From NCBI RefSeq assembly GCF_006658505.1, contig NZ_VFUZ01000004.1, positions 248,001 through 312,000 of the forward strand: a stretch of 64,000 nucleotides of DNA, in the 5' to 3' direction. Position numbers and translations under genes: made by a program. The notes below the pieces were generated by a model that did not search any database, was not told the DNA's origin, and saw only the letters and a list, made by a program, of their open reading frames with translations. This stretch comes from Mesorhizobium sp. B2-4-15. Its GTDB lineage: Bacteria; Pseudomonadota; Alphaproteobacteria; Rhizobiales; Rhizobiaceae. The number at the start of each line of letters is the position of its first letter. The first letter of the stretch is position 1. Shown here piece by piece: positions 45,987-56,858 of the stretch.

Positions 45987-47384
45987 GTGAGCACGCCAAA
46001 GACCAGAACCGAAACCGATACGTTCGGGCCTATCGAGGTCGCCACCGACCGTTATTGGGGCGCGCAGGCGCAGCGTTCCCTAGGCAATTTCAAGATCGGC
46101 TGGGAAAAGCAGCCGGCTTCGATCGTGCGCGCGCTCGGCATCGTCAAGCGGGCCGCGGCGGAAGCCAACATGGACCTGCAGCGGCTCGATCCCGCGATCG
46201 GCAAGGTGATCGTCGAGGCCGCGCAAGAGGTCATCGACGGCAAGCTCAATGACCATTTCCCGCTGGTGGTCTGGCAGACCGGCTCAGGCACGCAGTCCAA
46301 CATGAACGCCAATGAAGTGATCTCCAATCGGGCGATCGAAATGCTGGGCGGCGTCATGGGCTCGAAGAAGCCGGTGCATCCCAACGACCACGTCAATATG
46401 AGCCAGTCGTCCAACGACACCTATCCGACGGCCATGCACATTGCCTGCGCCGAGCAGATCGTGCATCACCTGATCCCCGCGTTGCACCACCTGCACAAGG
46501 CGCTCGCCGCCAAGAGCCGGGACTTCAATCATATCATCAAGATCGGCCGCACGCACACGCAGGATGCCACCCCGCTCACCCTCGGCCAGGAGTTTTCCGG
46601 CTATGCGGCGCAAGTCGCCTCCTCGATCAAGCGCATCGAGATGACGTTGCCCGGCCTGCAGGAACTGGCGCAGGGCGGCACCGCCGTCGGCACCGGCCTC
46701 AACGCGCCGGTCGGCTTCGCCGAAAAGGTAGCGGACCGGATCGCCGCGATCACCGGCATCGCCTTCGTCACCGCGCCGAACAAGTTCGAGGCGTTGGCGG
46801 CCCACGATTCCATGGTGTTCTCGCACGGCGCCATCAATGCGGCTGCCGCGGCACTCTTCAAGATCGCCAACGACATCCGCTTCCTCGGTTCGGGCCCGCG
46901 CTCGGGCCTTGGCGAATTGTCGCTGCCGGAGAACGAGCCCGGCTCCTCCATCATGCCGGGCAAGGTCAATCCGACGCAGTGCGAGGCGATGACGCAGGTC
47001 TGCGTGCAGGTGTTCGGCAACAATGCAGCGCTGACCTTCGCCGGCAGCCAGGGCCATTTCGAGCTCAATGTCTACAACCCGCTGATGGCCTACAACTTCC
47101 TGCAGTCGGTGCAGTTGCTCGCCGACGCTTCGGTTTCCTTCACCGACAATTGCGTGGTCGGCATCGAGGCGCGGGAAGACAACATCAAGGCGGCGCTCGA
47201 TCGCTCGCTGATGCTGGTGACGGCGCTGGCGCCCACCATCGGCTACGACAACGCCGCCAAGATCGCCAAGACCGCGCACAAGAACGGCACCACGCTGCGA
47301 GAGGAAGCGCTGGCCACCGGCCTGGTCAGCGAAGCCGATTATGACCGGCTGGTGCGGCCGGAGGACATGACGCATCCGGGGTAA
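45987..47384 (+). CDS. fumC: Class II fumarate hydratase
   Basis: A 465-residue tetrameric, iron-free fumarase of the TCA cycle. It carries [30 protein letters not shown] and the family signature [11 protein letters not shown]. The start is a GTG at 45987 with AAGGAG at eight bases. The frame is open a further 19 codons upstream, but those are not conserved. The closest relatives are FumC of other alphaproteobacteria, by motif order. It is monocistronic as far as visible. Confidence 0.97.
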   Translation: MSTPKTRTETDTFGPIEVATDRYWGAQAQRSLGNFKIGWEKQPASIVRALGIVKRAAAEANMDLQRLDPAIGKVIVEAAQEVIDGKLNDHFPLVVWQTGSGTQSNMNANEVISNRAIEMLGGVMGSKKPVHPNDHVNMSQSSNDTYPTAMHIACAEQIVHHLIPALHHLHKALAAKSRDFNHIIKIGRTHTQDATPLTLGQEFSGYAAQVASSIKRIEMTLPGLQELAQGGTAVGTGLNAPVGFAEKVADRIAAITGIAFVTAPNKFEALAAHDSMVFSHGAINAAAAALFKIANDIRFLGSGPRSGLGELSLPENEPGSSIMPGKVNPTQCEAMTQVCVQVFGNNAALTFAGSQGHFELNVYNPLMAYNFLQSVQLLADASVSFTDNCVVGIEAREDNIKAALDRSLMLVTALAPTIGYDNAAKIAKTAHKNGTTLREEALATGLVSEADYDRLVRPEDMTHPG

Positions 47385-47561
47385 GGCATATTTCGGCGGG
47401 AGAATTTTCCTCCACCGTCGCACAGCCCGGCACGAATTTTGCGCGTCTTGCCCGGCCCCGAGGACGTACAACCTGTGAACAATGTGTCGCCACACAGGCG
47501 CCTTTGGTGAACAGTCGGCATGGTCTATTTGATTGGCATTCAACCCATTCGGAGAGCCACC

Positions 47562-47984
47562 ATGTCCACCAACACTTCTGTCGCCGGCACCGGCACCGTA
47601 TCCAACGCCTCGGGCGCGATCCTCGCCGGCCGCGTCCTTCTCTCAATCCTGTTCATCCTTTCGGGCTTCGCCAAGCTCACGGCGATTTCCGCCACAGCGC
47701 AATGGTTCGGCGGTATCGGCCTGCCGCTGCCGACGGTCGCCGCGATCGGTTCGGGCCTGCTGGAATTCTTCGGCGGCCTCGCCATTCTGGTCGGCTTCCA
47801 GACCCGCATTGTGGCGATCGTGCTCGCCATCTTCACGCTCGCCGCCACCGCCATCGCGCATCTCAACTTCTCGGACCAGATCCAGCTGCTGATGCTGGAG
47901 AAGAATCTCGGCCTCACCGGCGGCTTTATTCTGCTTGCGGCGCTGGGCGCCGGCGCCTACTCGATCGACGCCAAGCGCGGCTGA
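47562..47984 (+). CDS. DoxX family membrane protein
   Basis: A 140-residue protein with four hydrophobic segments: AGRVLLSILFILSGFAKLTA, FGGIGLPLPTVAAIGSGLLE, TRIVAIVLAIFTLAATAIA and LGLTGGFILLAALGAGAYS. It matches the DoxX/YphA pattern (quinol-oxidase-associated or oxidoreductase-associated membrane proteins). CGGAG precedes the ATG at 47562. A second DoxX gene lies 165 bases downstream. Its function is unknown; DoxX proteins have been linked to sulfur or redox stress. Confidence 0.92.
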   Translation: MSTNTSVAGTGTVSNASGAILAGRVLLSILFILSGFAKLTAISATAQWFGGIGLPLPTVAAIGSGLLEFFGGLAILVGFQTRIVAIVLAIFTLAATAIAHLNFSDQIQLLMLEKNLGLTGGFILLAALGAGAYSIDAKRG

Positions 47985-48012
47985 AATTCCATCCTCCCAA
48001 CGACCTGAATTC

Positions 48013-48043
48013 AAGCGGCGCGGAATTTTCCGCGCCGCTTTTT
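48013..48043 (+). terminator. Intrinsic terminator after first doxX
   Basis: Perfect 11-bp arms AAGCGGCGCGG and CCGCGCCGCTT with a six-base loop, followed by TTT. It separates the two DoxX genes. Confidence 0.9.
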
Positions 48044-48148
48044 CGTTGTCCAAAACGAGCGCCTCGGTGGTTTCGGCCGCAGTCCCGCAGGCGTAAGGTG
48101 GACGATAGCCGGCGTGGGCCTGACCGGGGCGCCGGCAAGGGAGTAGCC

Positions 48149-48553
48149 ATGAACCGCAATGCATTGCTCCTGGTTTCGCGGCTGCTGTTTGCCGTGCTGT
48201 TCGTGCCGTCCGGCTTCCAGGCACTCAGCAGCATCGCCGCCACAATCAATTATTTCGTCGGCCTCGGCCTGCCGCTGCCAACGCTCGCCGCCTGGGGCAC
48301 GGGCCTGTTCGAGTTGATCGCCGGATTGCTGATCCTCATCGGGTTCCAGACCCGGATCGTGGCACTGCTGCTGGCGGCCTTCTGCGTCGCGGCCGGGTTC
48401 ATTGGCCATTACGGCCAAGGCGCTGGCGATGCGACGCTCGCCTTCCTGCACCAGCAGATGCTGATGAAGGACATTGCTATTGCGGGCGGCTTCCTGGCGC
48501 TGGCCATGGCCGGTGCGGGAGCATGGTCGGCCGATGGACGCGGTTCAGTTTAG
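48149..48553 (+). CDS. Second DoxX family membrane protein
   Basis: A 134-residue DoxX protein: LLLVSRLLFAVLFVPSGFQA, FVGLGLPLPTLAAWGTGLFE, GFQTRIVALLLAAFCVAAG and the last helix KDIAIAGGFLALAMAGAGAW. It shares the GLPLPT and GFQTRIVA blocks with the gene upstream, so the pair arose by duplication. AAGGGAG lies five bases before the ATG. Its stop overlaps a palindromic element. The function is unknown. Confidence 0.92.
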   Translation: MNRNALLLVSRLLFAVLFVPSGFQALSSIAATINYFVGLGLPLPTLAAWGTGLFELIAGLLILIGFQTRIVALLLAAFCVAAGFIGHYGQGAGDATLAFLHQQMLMKDIAIAGGFLALAMAGAGAWSADGRGSV

Positions 48554-48590
48554 AGCGGTTCCGTGTCTGATGGAATCGTAGGCCCGCTCT
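48552..48590. repeat. Palindromic element overlapping the doxX stop
   Basis: AGAGCGG...CCGCTCT arms with inner GGTTCC and GGAATC. It starts within the TAG stop of the second DoxX gene. It belongs to the AGAGCGG-type intergenic elements. Confidence 0.5.
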
Positions 48591-48660
48591 CAGTCTTTGG
48601 CATTACGCGATTTCGGACGGAAAACCGCTGCGCATTTCCTGAATTGCCGTAAGGCCGTGC

Positions 48661-50196
48661 CTACTTCACCGACACGCTCGGCCCGCCCTCGACCGCAAGC
48701 ACCAGGCGGCGTCCGGTGATTCGAGCCAGTTGCGCCAACCGGCCGGCTGGGCGCTCGCCATAGAGGTCGGAGAGCGAAGCCGGCAGCACCAGCGCCAGCG
48801 CGCCGTTTGGGCGGCTTTCCCATTTCAGCCGCGGCATGATGCCGGGCATTGCGGCCGTCAACAGATAAATGACCCGCATCATCGCCGCCAGTACGCGGGC
48901 GCGCTCCAACAGGCGCGGTGGCGCCAGCGCCTTGATCTCGGGCGCAATCGCCTCGTTGAAGACACCGTCGTGGCGATAGGCATTGGTCAGCGCCAGATAG
49001 GCGCGGCCGGGATGGTCGACGCCAATGAAGGAGGCATGCGCAATGATGTTGAGCGACTGCCGACCGCGATATTCGGGATGCGCGCGCCAGCCGATATCGG
49101 CAAGCAGACAGGCGGCGTGCCGATAGCGCGCCTCGTCCTCCGTTTCGTCGATCCCGAAGGCCTTGAAGGCCTTGCCGGTCCATTCGACGAGGTCATGCGC
49201 GTGATGGACCGAACGCGAGCGCAAAAGGGCAAGCTCCTCCGCGGCCGAGATCAGCGGATCAGTCTTCTGTTCCGCCTCGTCGAGCAACGAATAGAGGAAG
49301 CCTTCACGCACACCTTGCGCCGAAACAATGATCCTGGAGGGCTGCATCGCGGCCATGATCTCCTGCAGTACCAGGGCGCCGTAGGGCAGCAGCGAGCGGC
49401 GGTTCTTGGAGACACCCTCGATACCGCGCACTTTTTCGACCTCGCCTCTCGCCACCTGCTTGAGGAAGTTTTGCGCGCTGTCGGCCGATATCTCGTAATT
49501 GTGCATGACGCCGAGCGGGTAGTTGTTCATCTCCATGTGCAGCCGGGCGAGGTTTCGCCAGGTGCCGCCGACGGCATAAAAGGTCCTGCCCTGCCCGCTT
49601 TTCAGCAGCTTGGCCCTTGCCAATTCCTGGCGCGCGATTTTCTGCGCCTGAACGAGCGAATTCTTCGCCATGTCCTGCAGACGCAAGCCGCCGAGCGGCA
49701 GCGTGATGCCGTCGCCGATCGCCTCGCCATCGATGTCGATGAGCTCGAGGCTGCCGCCGCCAAGGTCGCCGGCGATACCGTTGGCGGGGTGGAATCCGGA
49801 GATGACGCCGAGCGCGGAGTAATGCGCTTCCTGGCGGCCGGAGAGCACCCGGATCTCGGTCTTGAGCACATCTTCGGCGCGATGGATGAAATCGGGACCG
49901 TTGATTGCCTCGCGGGCGGCGGCGGTGGCCAGCACATACATCTGTTCGGCGCCGGCCTGGTCGGAGAGCGCGCGGAAACGGCGAAATTCTTCCATCGAGC
50001 GCGTCACCCCTTCGGGGTCGAGCTTTCCCGTCGACACGATGCCGCGGCCGAGGCCGGCCAGCATTTTTTCGTTGAACAGCACGGTCGGCGAGCGCGCCAG
50101 CCCCTCATAGACGACAAGGCGGATCGAATTCGAGCCGATGTCGATGATGGACAGCGGTCGGCGATCCTGCAGCCGGCCCTGGGAAATGGACAACAT
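48661..50196 (-). CDS. ppx: Exopolyphosphatase / GppA phosphatase family
   Basis: A 511-residue Ppx/GppA protein. The N-terminal actin-like fold has IIDIGSNSIRLVVYEGLARS (phosphate loop 1), then EEFRRFRALSDQAGAEQMYVLATAAAREA in pieces, and GIAGDLGGGSLELIDIDG (phosphate loop 2). The C-terminal HD-type region includes YRHAACLLADIGWRAHP. It removes terminal phosphates from polyphosphate and/or pppGpp. The stop of ppk and this start overlap as TGATG, so synthesis and breakdown enzymes are translated together. Confidence 0.94.
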   Translation of the reverse strand: MLSISQGRLQDRRPLSIIDIGSNSIRLVVYEGLARSPTVLFNEKMLAGLGRGIVSTGKLDPEGVTRSMEEFRRFRALSDQAGAEQMYVLATAAAREAINGPDFIHRAEDVLKTEIRVLSGRQEAHYSALGVISGFHPANGIAGDLGGGSLELIDIDGEAIGDGITLPLGGLRLQDMAKNSLVQAQKIARQELARAKLLKSGQGRTFYAVGGTWRNLARLHMEMNNYPLGVMHNYEISADSAQNFLKQVARGEVEKVRGIEGVSKNRRSLLPYGALVLQEIMAAMQPSRIIVSAQGVREGFLYSLLDEAEQKTDPLISAAEELALLRSRSVHHAHDLVEWTGKAFKAFGIDETEDEARYRHAACLLADIGWRAHPEYRGRQSLNIIAHASFIGVDHPGRAYLALTNAYRHDGVFNEAIAPEIKALAPPRLLERARVLAAMMRVIYLLTAAMPGIMPRLKWESRPNGALALVLPASLSDLYGERPAGRLAQLARITGRRLVLAVEGGPSVSVK

Positions 50197-52397
50197 CAGA
50201 TGGACGCTGCGGCGTTCTTCTTGCGGCGCTTGAACTGGGCGATCCGCTGGGGCGCATGCGACTTCAGCGCGTCACCCCGTCCCGACAGGCTCGGATTGGT
50301 CATGAAATATTCCTGCGCGTTGAACGGTTCTTCGCCCTCCTCCAGCACGACACGCCGGGAGGTTCCATCAGCCAATACGTCGAAACTTTGCTGATTGTCC
50401 ATGATGTTGCCCAGCATGATCTGGCCGAGAACCTGTTCATGCACAGTTGGATTGGTGATCGGCACCATGGTCTCGACGCGGCGGTCGAGATTGCGCGGCA
50501 TGAGGTCGGCGGAGGAGATGTAGACGATCGCCTCGTCCGCCGGCAGGCCGTGGCCATTGCCGAAGCAGTAGATGCGGCTGTGTTCGAGGAAGCGGCCGAC
50601 GATCGACTTGACCCTTATGTTCTCCGACAGGCCCGGCACCTGCGGCCTGAGGCAGCATATGCCGCGCACGACGAGGTCGATTTCCACCCCGGCACGGCTG
50701 GCATCATAGAGCGCATCGATGATGATCGGGTCGACAAGCGAGTTCATCTTCATCCAGATGCGCGCCGGCCTGCCTTCCAGCGCGTGGGCGACTTCGTCGG
50801 ATATGTGCTGGAGAATGCGGTTTCTGAGCGTGAACGGCGAGATCGCGATACGCATCTCGGCGGTCGGCTCGGCATAGCCGGTGATGAAGTTGAACAGCTG
50901 GGCGACATCGCGCGCGATCGTCGCATCGGTGGTGAAAAAGGACAGGTCGGTGTAGATGCGCGCTGTGACCGGGTGGTAGTTGCCGGTGCCGAGATGCACG
51001 TAGTTGCGCAGCTTGCCGTCCTCGCGCCGCACCACCAGCGACATCTTGGCGTGGGTCTTGAGTTCGAGGAAACCGAACACAACCTGCACGCCGGCGCGCT
51101 CGAGATCGCGGGCCCAGCGGATGTTGGCTTCCTCGTCGAAACGGGCCTTGAGCTCGACCAGCGCCGTCACCGATTTGCCGGCCTCGGCCGCGTCGACCAG
51201 CGCACGCACGATAGGGCTGTCGTTCGAGGTGCGGTAGAGCGTCTGCTTGATCGCCACCACCTCGGGGTCGGCCATCGCCTGGCGCAGGAACTGCACCACC
51301 ACGTCGAAGGATTCGTAGGGGTGGTGGACGACGATGTCCTTCTCGCGGATGGCGGCGAAACAGTCGCCGCCATGCTCGCGGATGCGTTCGGGGAAGCGTG
51401 GATTATAAGGCGTGAACTTCAGGTCGTCGCGGGGAACGGAGACGATTTCTGAGATCTGGCTGAGCGCCAGCGGGCCGGTGAGCACGCTTATACGGCTCGA
51501 CGAGACGCCAAGCTCGCCGGCGACGAAGTCTCGCAGTTCCGCAGGCATCAGCCTGTCGAACTCGATGCGGATCACCGAACCTCGGCGGCGGCGTTTCAGC
51601 GCCGTCTCGAACAGGCGCACGAGATCTTCCGATTCCTCCTCGACCTCGATATCGCTGTCGCGGATGATGCGGAAGGTGCCGGAGCCCTTGACCTCATATC
51701 CCGGGAACAGCTTGCCGATATAGAGGCCGACCGCCTCCTCCAGCGGGATGAAGCGGACGTGGTTCTTGCGGTCCGGCAGGCGGATGAAGCGCTTCAGCGC
51801 CACCGGCAGGCGCAGCAGCGCGCTCATCTCCTCGCCATTCTTGCGATGGCGAAGCTGCAGCGCCATCGAGAAGCCGAGATTGGGGATGAACGGGAACGGA
51901 TGCGCCGGGTCGATCGACAGTGGGGTAAGCACCGGAAACACCTGGTCCTGGAAATGCTCTTCCAGCCAGACCTTCTCGTCCTTGGTCAGGGCGTCGCGGG
52001 TGATGCTCTCGATGCCTTCCTTGTTGAGCAGTATCGTCAGCGCCGAAAGGCTCTTCTGCTGATCTTCCTGCAGCCGCTCGACCTCGCGCAGCAGCTGTTC
52101 GAGCTGCTGTTCGGGCGTGCGGCCGTCAGGGCTCTTCAGCACGATGCCCTCGCGGACCTGCCCGGCGAGGCCGGCGACGCGCACCATGAAGAACTCGTCG
52201 AGGTTGGCGGCCGAGATCGACAGGAAGCGCACGCGTTCGAGGAGCGGATGGTGCTCGTTCAGCGATTCTTCGAGAACGCGGCGATTGAACTGCAGCCAGG
52301 AAAACTCCCGATTGACGAAACGGTCCGGATTGCCGCCCTGCGGGCTCGCCGCCTCGACATTGATGAATTCGCTCTGCACCGGCTTCAGTTCGTTCAT
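50196..52397 (-). CDS. ppk1: Polyphosphate kinase 1
   Basis: A 733-residue Ppk1 that reversibly makes polyphosphate from ATP. The N-terminus is [20 protein letters not shown]. The two catalytic histidine regions are seen as [16 protein letters not shown] and [19 protein letters not shown], with the phospholipase-D-like fold between. The start at 52397 ([10 protein letters not shown]) is preceded by AGGAAT. It is the first gene of the ppk-ppx pair, which is the standard rhizobial arrangement. Confidence 0.97.
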   Translation of the reverse strand: MNELKPVQSEFINVEAASPQGGNPDRFVNREFSWLQFNRRVLEESLNEHHPLLERVRFLSISAANLDEFFMVRVAGLAGQVREGIVLKSPDGRTPEQQLEQLLREVERLQEDQQKSLSALTILLNKEGIESITRDALTKDEKVWLEEHFQDQVFPVLTPLSIDPAHPFPFIPNLGFSMALQLRHRKNGEEMSALLRLPVALKRFIRLPDRKNHVRFIPLEEAVGLYIGKLFPGYEVKGSGTFRIIRDSDIEVEEESEDLVRLFETALKRRRRGSVIRIEFDRLMPAELRDFVAGELGVSSSRISVLTGPLALSQISEIVSVPRDDLKFTPYNPRFPERIREHGGDCFAAIREKDIVVHHPYESFDVVVQFLRQAMADPEVVAIKQTLYRTSNDSPIVRALVDAAEAGKSVTALVELKARFDEEANIRWARDLERAGVQVVFGFLELKTHAKMSLVVRREDGKLRNYVHLGTGNYHPVTARIYTDLSFFTTDATIARDVAQLFNFITGYAEPTAEMRIAISPFTLRNRILQHISDEVAHALEGRPARIWMKMNSLVDPIIIDALYDASRAGVEIDLVVRGICCLRPQVPGLSENIRVKSIVGRFLEHSRIYCFGNGHGLPADEAIVYISSADLMPRNLDRRVETMVPITNPTVHEQVLGQIMLGNIMDNQQSFDVLADGTSRRVVLEEGEEPFNAQEYFMTNPSLSGRGDALKSHAPQRIAQFKRRKKNAAASI

Positions 52398-52541
52398 GAT
52401 TCCTGCTCTTCCCACCAGCTCAGCCGGTTAACCGGCTTAACTTATCCTCTGACAGGCTTTTGCGACAGTTTCATTTCATCGATCTTGCAAAGAGACCTGT
52501 TATGTTCCAGATGCAGACGAGACTGCGTTAAGGAGACGACG

Positions 52542-52787
52542 ATGGCAGGCGGTTCCATTCCCCATTTCCAGAACGATGCGGGCTACCCGGCGATCGACAT
52601 CGGGGTCAAGGAATTCATGTGCACGGGCGCCAATCCGCCTTTCGACCACCCGCATGTGTTTCTCGATATGGGCGACGACAATGAGAAGGTCTGCCCATAT
52701 TGCTCGACGCTCTACCGCTATTCGCCGAAGCTGAAGGCGACGGAAACGGTTCCGGCCGGCTGTCTCTACATCGACCAGGCCGCCTGA
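52542..52787 (+). CDS. Zinc-finger protein (zf-CHCC, NDUFS6-like)
   Basis: An 81-residue protein with ligands Cys27, His36 and/or His38, Cys51 and Cys54 (FMCTG, HPHVF, VCPYC), the C-H-C-C zinc site of the NDUFS6/13-kDa complex I accessory subunit family. In alphaproteobacteria it is an orphan soluble protein related to complex I. AAGGAG sits seven bases before the ATG. It is divergent from ppk and 18 bases ahead of an FAD monooxygenase, so the two may be co-transcribed. Confidence 0.93.
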   Translation: MAGGSIPHFQNDAGYPAIDIGVKEFMCTGANPPFDHPHVFLDMGDDNEKVCPYCSTLYRYSPKLKATETVPAGCLYIDQAA

Positions 52788-52805
52788 TTTCCAGCGGCTG
52801 AAACC

Positions 52806-54047
52806 ATGCCCGATGCACAGCCCCGGCAGATCGTGATAGCCGGAGCTGGCGTCGCCGGGCTGACCGCGGCTCTTGCTTTCGGCGAACGCGGCTACCCTGT
52901 ACAGCTGTTCGAACAGGCGCAGCGGCTGGACGTGGTGGGCGCCGGCATCCAGCTTTCTCCAAACGCGACACGAATCCTACGCCAGCTCGGCGTGCTCGAC
53001 CGGCTGCTGGCGGCAGCGGTGCGTCCGGAAGCCGTGGTGCTGAAGGACGCCGCGACGTTGCGCGAACTGGCGCGCGTGCCGCTGGGGCAAGCCGCCGAAA
53101 AACGTTGGGGGGCGCCTTATCTCGTCGCTCACCGGGCCGATCTGCAGAGCGCACTGACCGAACGCGTCGCCGAAAACCCGAATATTGCGCTCCTCACAGG
53201 CGCGCGCTTGAGCGATGTTGTCACAGGTGGCCATGGTGTGACGGCCACACTCGAGAGGGACGGCAAGATCGTCCAGTCCCGGGGCTTCCTTTTGGTCGGG
53301 GCCGATGGCGTATGGTCGTCGGTGCGCGCGGTTGTCGATCGGGCCCGGGGAGCGGCATCGCCAAGAAGCCGTTTTTTCGGCGAACTGGCCTGGCGCACCA
53401 CCGTCGCCGCCGGCAGCGCCGCCGGACAAGCATTTGCCGCGATCGGCGCTACCGACAGCGTCACGACCTTCCTGCATCCGGGGTTCCACATGGTCGCCTA
53501 CCCCGTCAGCAAGGGTGACGCCTTCAACTTTGTCGCCTTCACCAGAGGCGAGCGCATTGCCGAGGGCTGGTCCGGGCACGCCGATCCCGGCATCCTCGCC
53601 GGCGCCATGCGCGGCACGGCCGCGGGCCTTGCAAGACTGGTGGAAATGGCTGGCCCTTGGCTGACCTGGCCGCTCCACACGGTCGAACAAAAGCAGCCCT
53701 GGACGACGCCATCCGGCATCGCTCTGATCGGTGACGCCGCGCATGCGATGACCCCGTTCGCGGCACAAGGCGCGGCAATGGCCATCGAGGACGCCGCCAC
53801 GCTTGCCGCTTGGCTGGCCGCCTGTCCAACCGACCCTTCACGGGCTCTCGTCATCTGGGAAGATTTGCGGCGGCGGCGCGTCGCCAGCGTCGCCCGACGC
53901 GGCGGCCTCAATCGGCTCGCCTGGCACGCCGCCGGGCCGGTGGCGATGGCTCGTAACCTTTACCTCAAGGTGCGCTCGGCTGACCAGCTTGCTGCCGATC
54001 TCGACTGGCTTTACGGCTGGCAGCAACAAAGGATCGTCCGGCGCTAA
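52806..54047 (+). CDS. FAD-dependent monooxygenase (salicylate hydroxylase-like)
   Basis: A 413-residue class A flavoprotein. The ADP-binding fold is IVIAGAGVAGLTAALAFGER, the middle motif is RADLQSAL, and the FAD-ribityl motif is ALIGDAAHAMTPFAAQGAAM. It hydroxylates an aromatic compound with NAD(P)H and O2; the substrate is unknown. Starts ATG at 52806. The C-terminus YGWQQQR differs from typical PobA, so it is not p-hydroxybenzoate hydroxylase. Confidence 0.93.
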   Translation: MPDAQPRQIVIAGAGVAGLTAALAFGERGYPVQLFEQAQRLDVVGAGIQLSPNATRILRQLGVLDRLLAAAVRPEAVVLKDAATLRELARVPLGQAAEKRWGAPYLVAHRADLQSALTERVAENPNIALLTGARLSDVVTGGHGVTATLERDGKIVQSRGFLLVGADGVWSSVRAVVDRARGAASPRSRFFGELAWRTTVAAGSAAGQAFAAIGATDSVTTFLHPGFHMVAYPVSKGDAFNFVAFTRGERIAEGWSGHADPGILAGAMRGTAAGLARLVEMAGPWLTWPLHTVEQKQPWTTPSGIALIGDAAHAMTPFAAQGAAMAIEDAATLAAWLAACPTDPSRALVIWEDLRRRRVASVARRGGLNRLAWHAAGPVAMARNLYLKVRSADQLAADLDWLYGWQQQRIVRR

Positions 54048-54086
54048 ACCGCCTGTCATGCGACGTAGAGACGCTCGGAGGCCGCG

Positions 54087-54752
54087 CTAATTGTAAAGCC
54101 GCAGCGACAGCCCAAGCGAAGCCGGCAGCGGATTCCACCAGCCTGTGCGCAGGCCGGCCGTGCGCAGCGCCGCCGCCGTCCAGGTGTTGCAACCGATCAG
54201 CGCGTTGAAACGGCCATTCGCCTCGTAGAAGCGGTCGAAGCTGGAATAGCGCGCATTCTCGATCACGACCGGACCGTTCTGCCCCTGCTGGAAGCTCGCC
54301 GCGATATAATCGAGCAACGCCGTGAACCGATCCTCGCCGATGTCGAAGCCAGCGATGTCAGGATGCGGCTCGGCGATCGCGCCGGCGACATCGACATGCA
54401 TCACAGAGGCATCGAGCGTCAGCGCCTTGACCACCGGCACCGCCTTTAGTTGCGACCATGTTGGCGTTTCAAGATAGAAGGCGCGACCACCCCAGCCGAA
54501 GACGATGTAGCGCACCTCGGGTGCGTCGGCCGGAAGGCCGGCCTCGGTCAGGAAATGAAAACGCCTGCGAACCGCGTCGTCCACCGGGATGGCGATGTCG
54601 GTGTGGATCGGGTTCTTCAGCACCAATATGCGCCGCGTGCCCTCGCCCGCGGCAGCCGCCGGCCAGAGCGGGCGTGGCACCAGCGTGCCGAGAGCGGCGG
54701 CAAGCATGAACATGGTTGCCAACGCGGCCAGTAAACGCAGGAGCTTTTTCAT
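54087..54752 (-). CDS. TIGR02117/DUF2459 family protein
   Basis: A 221-residue protein. It has an N-terminal membrane anchor (LLAALATMFMLAAALGTLVP), then KNPIHTDIAIPVDDAVRRRF, YIVFGWGGRAFYLETPTW and NALIGCNTWTAAALRTAGLR. The family has a conserved Cys and His pair, and some members were called urease-associated. The mechanism is uncertain. The start at 54752 (MKKLL) is set by the signal or anchor; the frame is open well upstream. Its stop faces the FAD monooxygenase stop 40 bases away. Confidence 0.85.
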   Translation of the reverse strand: MKKLLRLLAALATMFMLAAALGTLVPRPLWPAAAAGEGTRRILVLKNPIHTDIAIPVDDAVRRRFHFLTEAGLPADAPEVRYIVFGWGGRAFYLETPTWSQLKAVPVVKALTLDASVMHVDVAGAIAEPHPDIAGFDIGEDRFTALLDYIAASFQQGQNGPVVIENARYSSFDRFYEANGRFNALIGCNTWTAAALRTAGLRTGWWNPLPASLGLSLRLYN

Positions 54753-54815
54753 CGGCGTGCGGTTTGGGGGCTCCCTCGCCTCGACAGCAGCGACCAATGG
54801 CCGATCGCCATATGC

Positions 54816-54850
54816 AAAAAAGCCCGACCGTGGTGCCGCCGGGCTTTTTT
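54816..54850. terminator. Bidirectional intrinsic terminator of the aap operon
   Basis: AAAAAAGCCCG and CGGGCTTTTTT, perfect 11-bp arms with a loop of 13 bases, 18 bases after the aapP stop. The A and T runs allow termination on both strands. Confidence 0.92.
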
Positions 54851-54868
54851 GAACCGGCGCCGGAGCGC

Positions 54869-55672
54869 TCAGTGCAATATCTGCGACAGGAACAGTTTCG
54901 TACGCTCGTGGCGCGGATGGTCGAAGAATTCGGCCGGTGTGTTCTGCTCGACGATCTGGCCCTGATCCATGAAGATCACCCGGTTGGCGACCTTGCGGGC
55001 AAAACCCATTTCGTGCGTGACGCACAGCATGGTCATGCCTTCCTCGGCAAGGCCGACCATGGTCTCCAGCACTTCCTTGATCATTTCCGGGTCGAGCGCC
55101 GAGGTCGGCTCGTCGAACAGCATGATGCGCGGGTTCATGCACAGCGAACGGGCGATCGCCACGCGCTGCTGCTGGCCGCCGGAGAGCTGGCCCGGATACT
55201 TGTTGGCCTGCTCCGGGATCTTGACGCGCTTGAGGAAATGCATGGCGATTTCCTCAGCCTGCTTCTTCGGCGTCTTGCGCACCCAGATCGGTGCCAACGT
55301 GCAGTTCTCCAGGATGGTCAGGTGCGGGAACAGATTGAAGTGCTGGAACACCATGCCGACCTCGCGGCGCACCTCGTCGATCTTCTTCAGATCGTTGGTC
55401 AGTTCCTTGCCGTCGACGATGATCTTGCCCTTCTGGTGCTCCTCCAGCCGGTTGATGCAGCGGATCATCGTCGACTTGCCGGAGCCGGACGGGCCGCAGA
55501 TGACGATGCGCTCGCCGCGCATCACCTTGAGGTTGATGTCCTTCAGCACGTGGAACTCGCCGTACCATTTGTGCATGGCGATGATGTCGATGGCGACATC
55601 GGTGGTCGAGATGTGCATCTTGGCGGCGTTGACTTTGAGCTCTTCCGCGCTGACGGCGTTTTCGGTGGCCAT
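54869..55672 (-). CDS. aapP: General L-amino-acid ABC transporter ATPase AapP
   Basis: A 267-residue ATPase. Walker A is GPSGSGKST, the Q-loop lies in [16 protein letters not shown], the signature is [15 protein letters not shown], and Walker B is [14 protein letters not shown]. It drives the AapQM channel with AapJ. The first 25 residues ([18 protein letters not shown]) form a hydrophilic tail. It is the last gene of the operon before the terminator. Homology to R. leguminosarum AapP is inferred from gene order and motifs. Confidence 0.97.
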   Translation of the reverse strand: MATENAVSAEELKVNAAKMHISTTDVAIDIIAMHKWYGEFHVLKDINLKVMRGERIVICGPSGSGKSTMIRCINRLEEHQKGKIIVDGKELTNDLKKIDEVRREVGMVFQHFNLFPHLTILENCTLAPIWVRKTPKKQAEEIAMHFLKRVKIPEQANKYPGQLSGGQQQRVAIARSLCMNPRIMLFDEPTSALDPEMIKEVLETMVGLAEEGMTMLCVTHEMGFARKVANRVIFMDQGQIVEQNTPAEFFDHPRHERTKLFLSQILH

Positions 55673-55696
55673 GACAGGATCCCCTTATTCTTTTGT

Positions 55697-56854
55697 TTAG
55701 CGTTTGTAGCCGGTGTCGAGTCGGCGTTCGGTATACATCGAATAGCGCGACATGCCGAAGCAGAACAGCCAGAACACGAAGGCGGCGAAGACCAGACCGG
55801 ATTTCGCGGTCTGTGGCGTCGCCCAATTGGCATCCGAGAAATTCTGTTTGACGACGCCGAGCAGGTCGAACATCGAGATGATGAGAACCAGGCTGGTGTC
55901 CTTGAACATGCCGATGAAGGTGTTGACGATGCCGGGGATGACCAGCCTCAGTGCCTGCGGCAGCACGATCAGCCCCATCTTCTGCCAGTAGCCGAGGCCA
56001 AGCGAATCGGCGCCTTCATACTGGCCCTTCGGGATCGCCTGCAGGCCGCCGCGCACGACTTCGGCCATATAGGCCGCAGCAAACAGCGACACGCCGATCA
56101 ATGCCCTGAGGAACTTGTCGAAGGTGACCCCGGCCGGCAGGAACAGCGGCAGCATGACGCTGACGAAGAACAGAACGGTGATCAGCGGGATGCCGCGCAC
56201 CGTCTCGATGAAGACCACACAAAGCGTCTTGACGATCGGCATCTTCGAACGCCGGCCGAGCGCCAGCACGGTGCCCAGCGGTAGCGACACGGCAATGCCG
56301 ACGAAAGACAGGCTGAGCGTTACCAGCAGGCCACCCCACCGCGAGGTCTCGACATTCGGCAGGCCGAACATGCCGCCGATCAGCAGAACGAACGAAACGA
56401 TCGGCAACACCAGGAAGAGCAGGATCGCGTTCAGCCCCTTGCGCGGCACGCGCGGGATCAGCATCGGCACCAGCAGCTCCACGAATAGAATGGCGACCAG
56501 AATCGGGCGCCAGCGCTCCTCGATCGGATAGGTGCCGAACATGAACTGGCCGAACTTGGCATTGACGAAGGCCCAGCACGCGCCGCTCCAGCCGTCCGGC
56601 TGAATGCCGCCTTGCGCAACGGTGGCGCAGACGGTGCGATTCGGCCCTGTCCACTGGGCATTGATGAACGCCCAGTTGATGATCTGCGGCAGGATCATGA
56701 CGACCAGCGCGATGCCGATTATGGTCAGGATCGTGTCACCGACCGAACCGACCAGGTTCTTGCGTACCCAGGCCGTCGGGCCGCGCACGCTTGCTGGCGC
56801 AGGCTGCGCCAGCGCCATTTCGGTACGCACCCAGGACATGTCGTGTTCCTGCAT
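55697..56854 (-). CDS. aapM: General L-amino-acid ABC transporter permease AapM
   Basis: A 385-residue permease with about eight membrane segments. The ATPase-coupling EAA loop lies near [20 protein letters not shown], followed by [20 protein letters not shown]. It has the long N-terminal segment ([20 protein letters not shown]) of AapM/BztC. The start at 56854 gives six residues before SWVRTEM, like the published AapM N-terminus; 56839 is the alternative. It follows aapQ by four bases. Confidence 0.96.
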   Translation of the reverse strand: MQEHDMSWVRTEMALAQPAPASVRGPTAWVRKNLVGSVGDTILTIIGIALVVMILPQIINWAFINAQWTGPNRTVCATVAQGGIQPDGWSGACWAFVNAKFGQFMFGTYPIEERWRPILVAILFVELLVPMLIPRVPRKGLNAILLFLVLPIVSFVLLIGGMFGLPNVETSRWGGLLVTLSLSFVGIAVSLPLGTVLALGRRSKMPIVKTLCVVFIETVRGIPLITVLFFVSVMLPLFLPAGVTFDKFLRALIGVSLFAAAYMAEVVRGGLQAIPKGQYEGADSLGLGYWQKMGLIVLPQALRLVIPGIVNTFIGMFKDTSLVLIISMFDLLGVVKQNFSDANWATPQTAKSGLVFAAFVFWLFCFGMSRYSMYTERRLDTGYKR

Positions 56855-56858
56855 GGCT

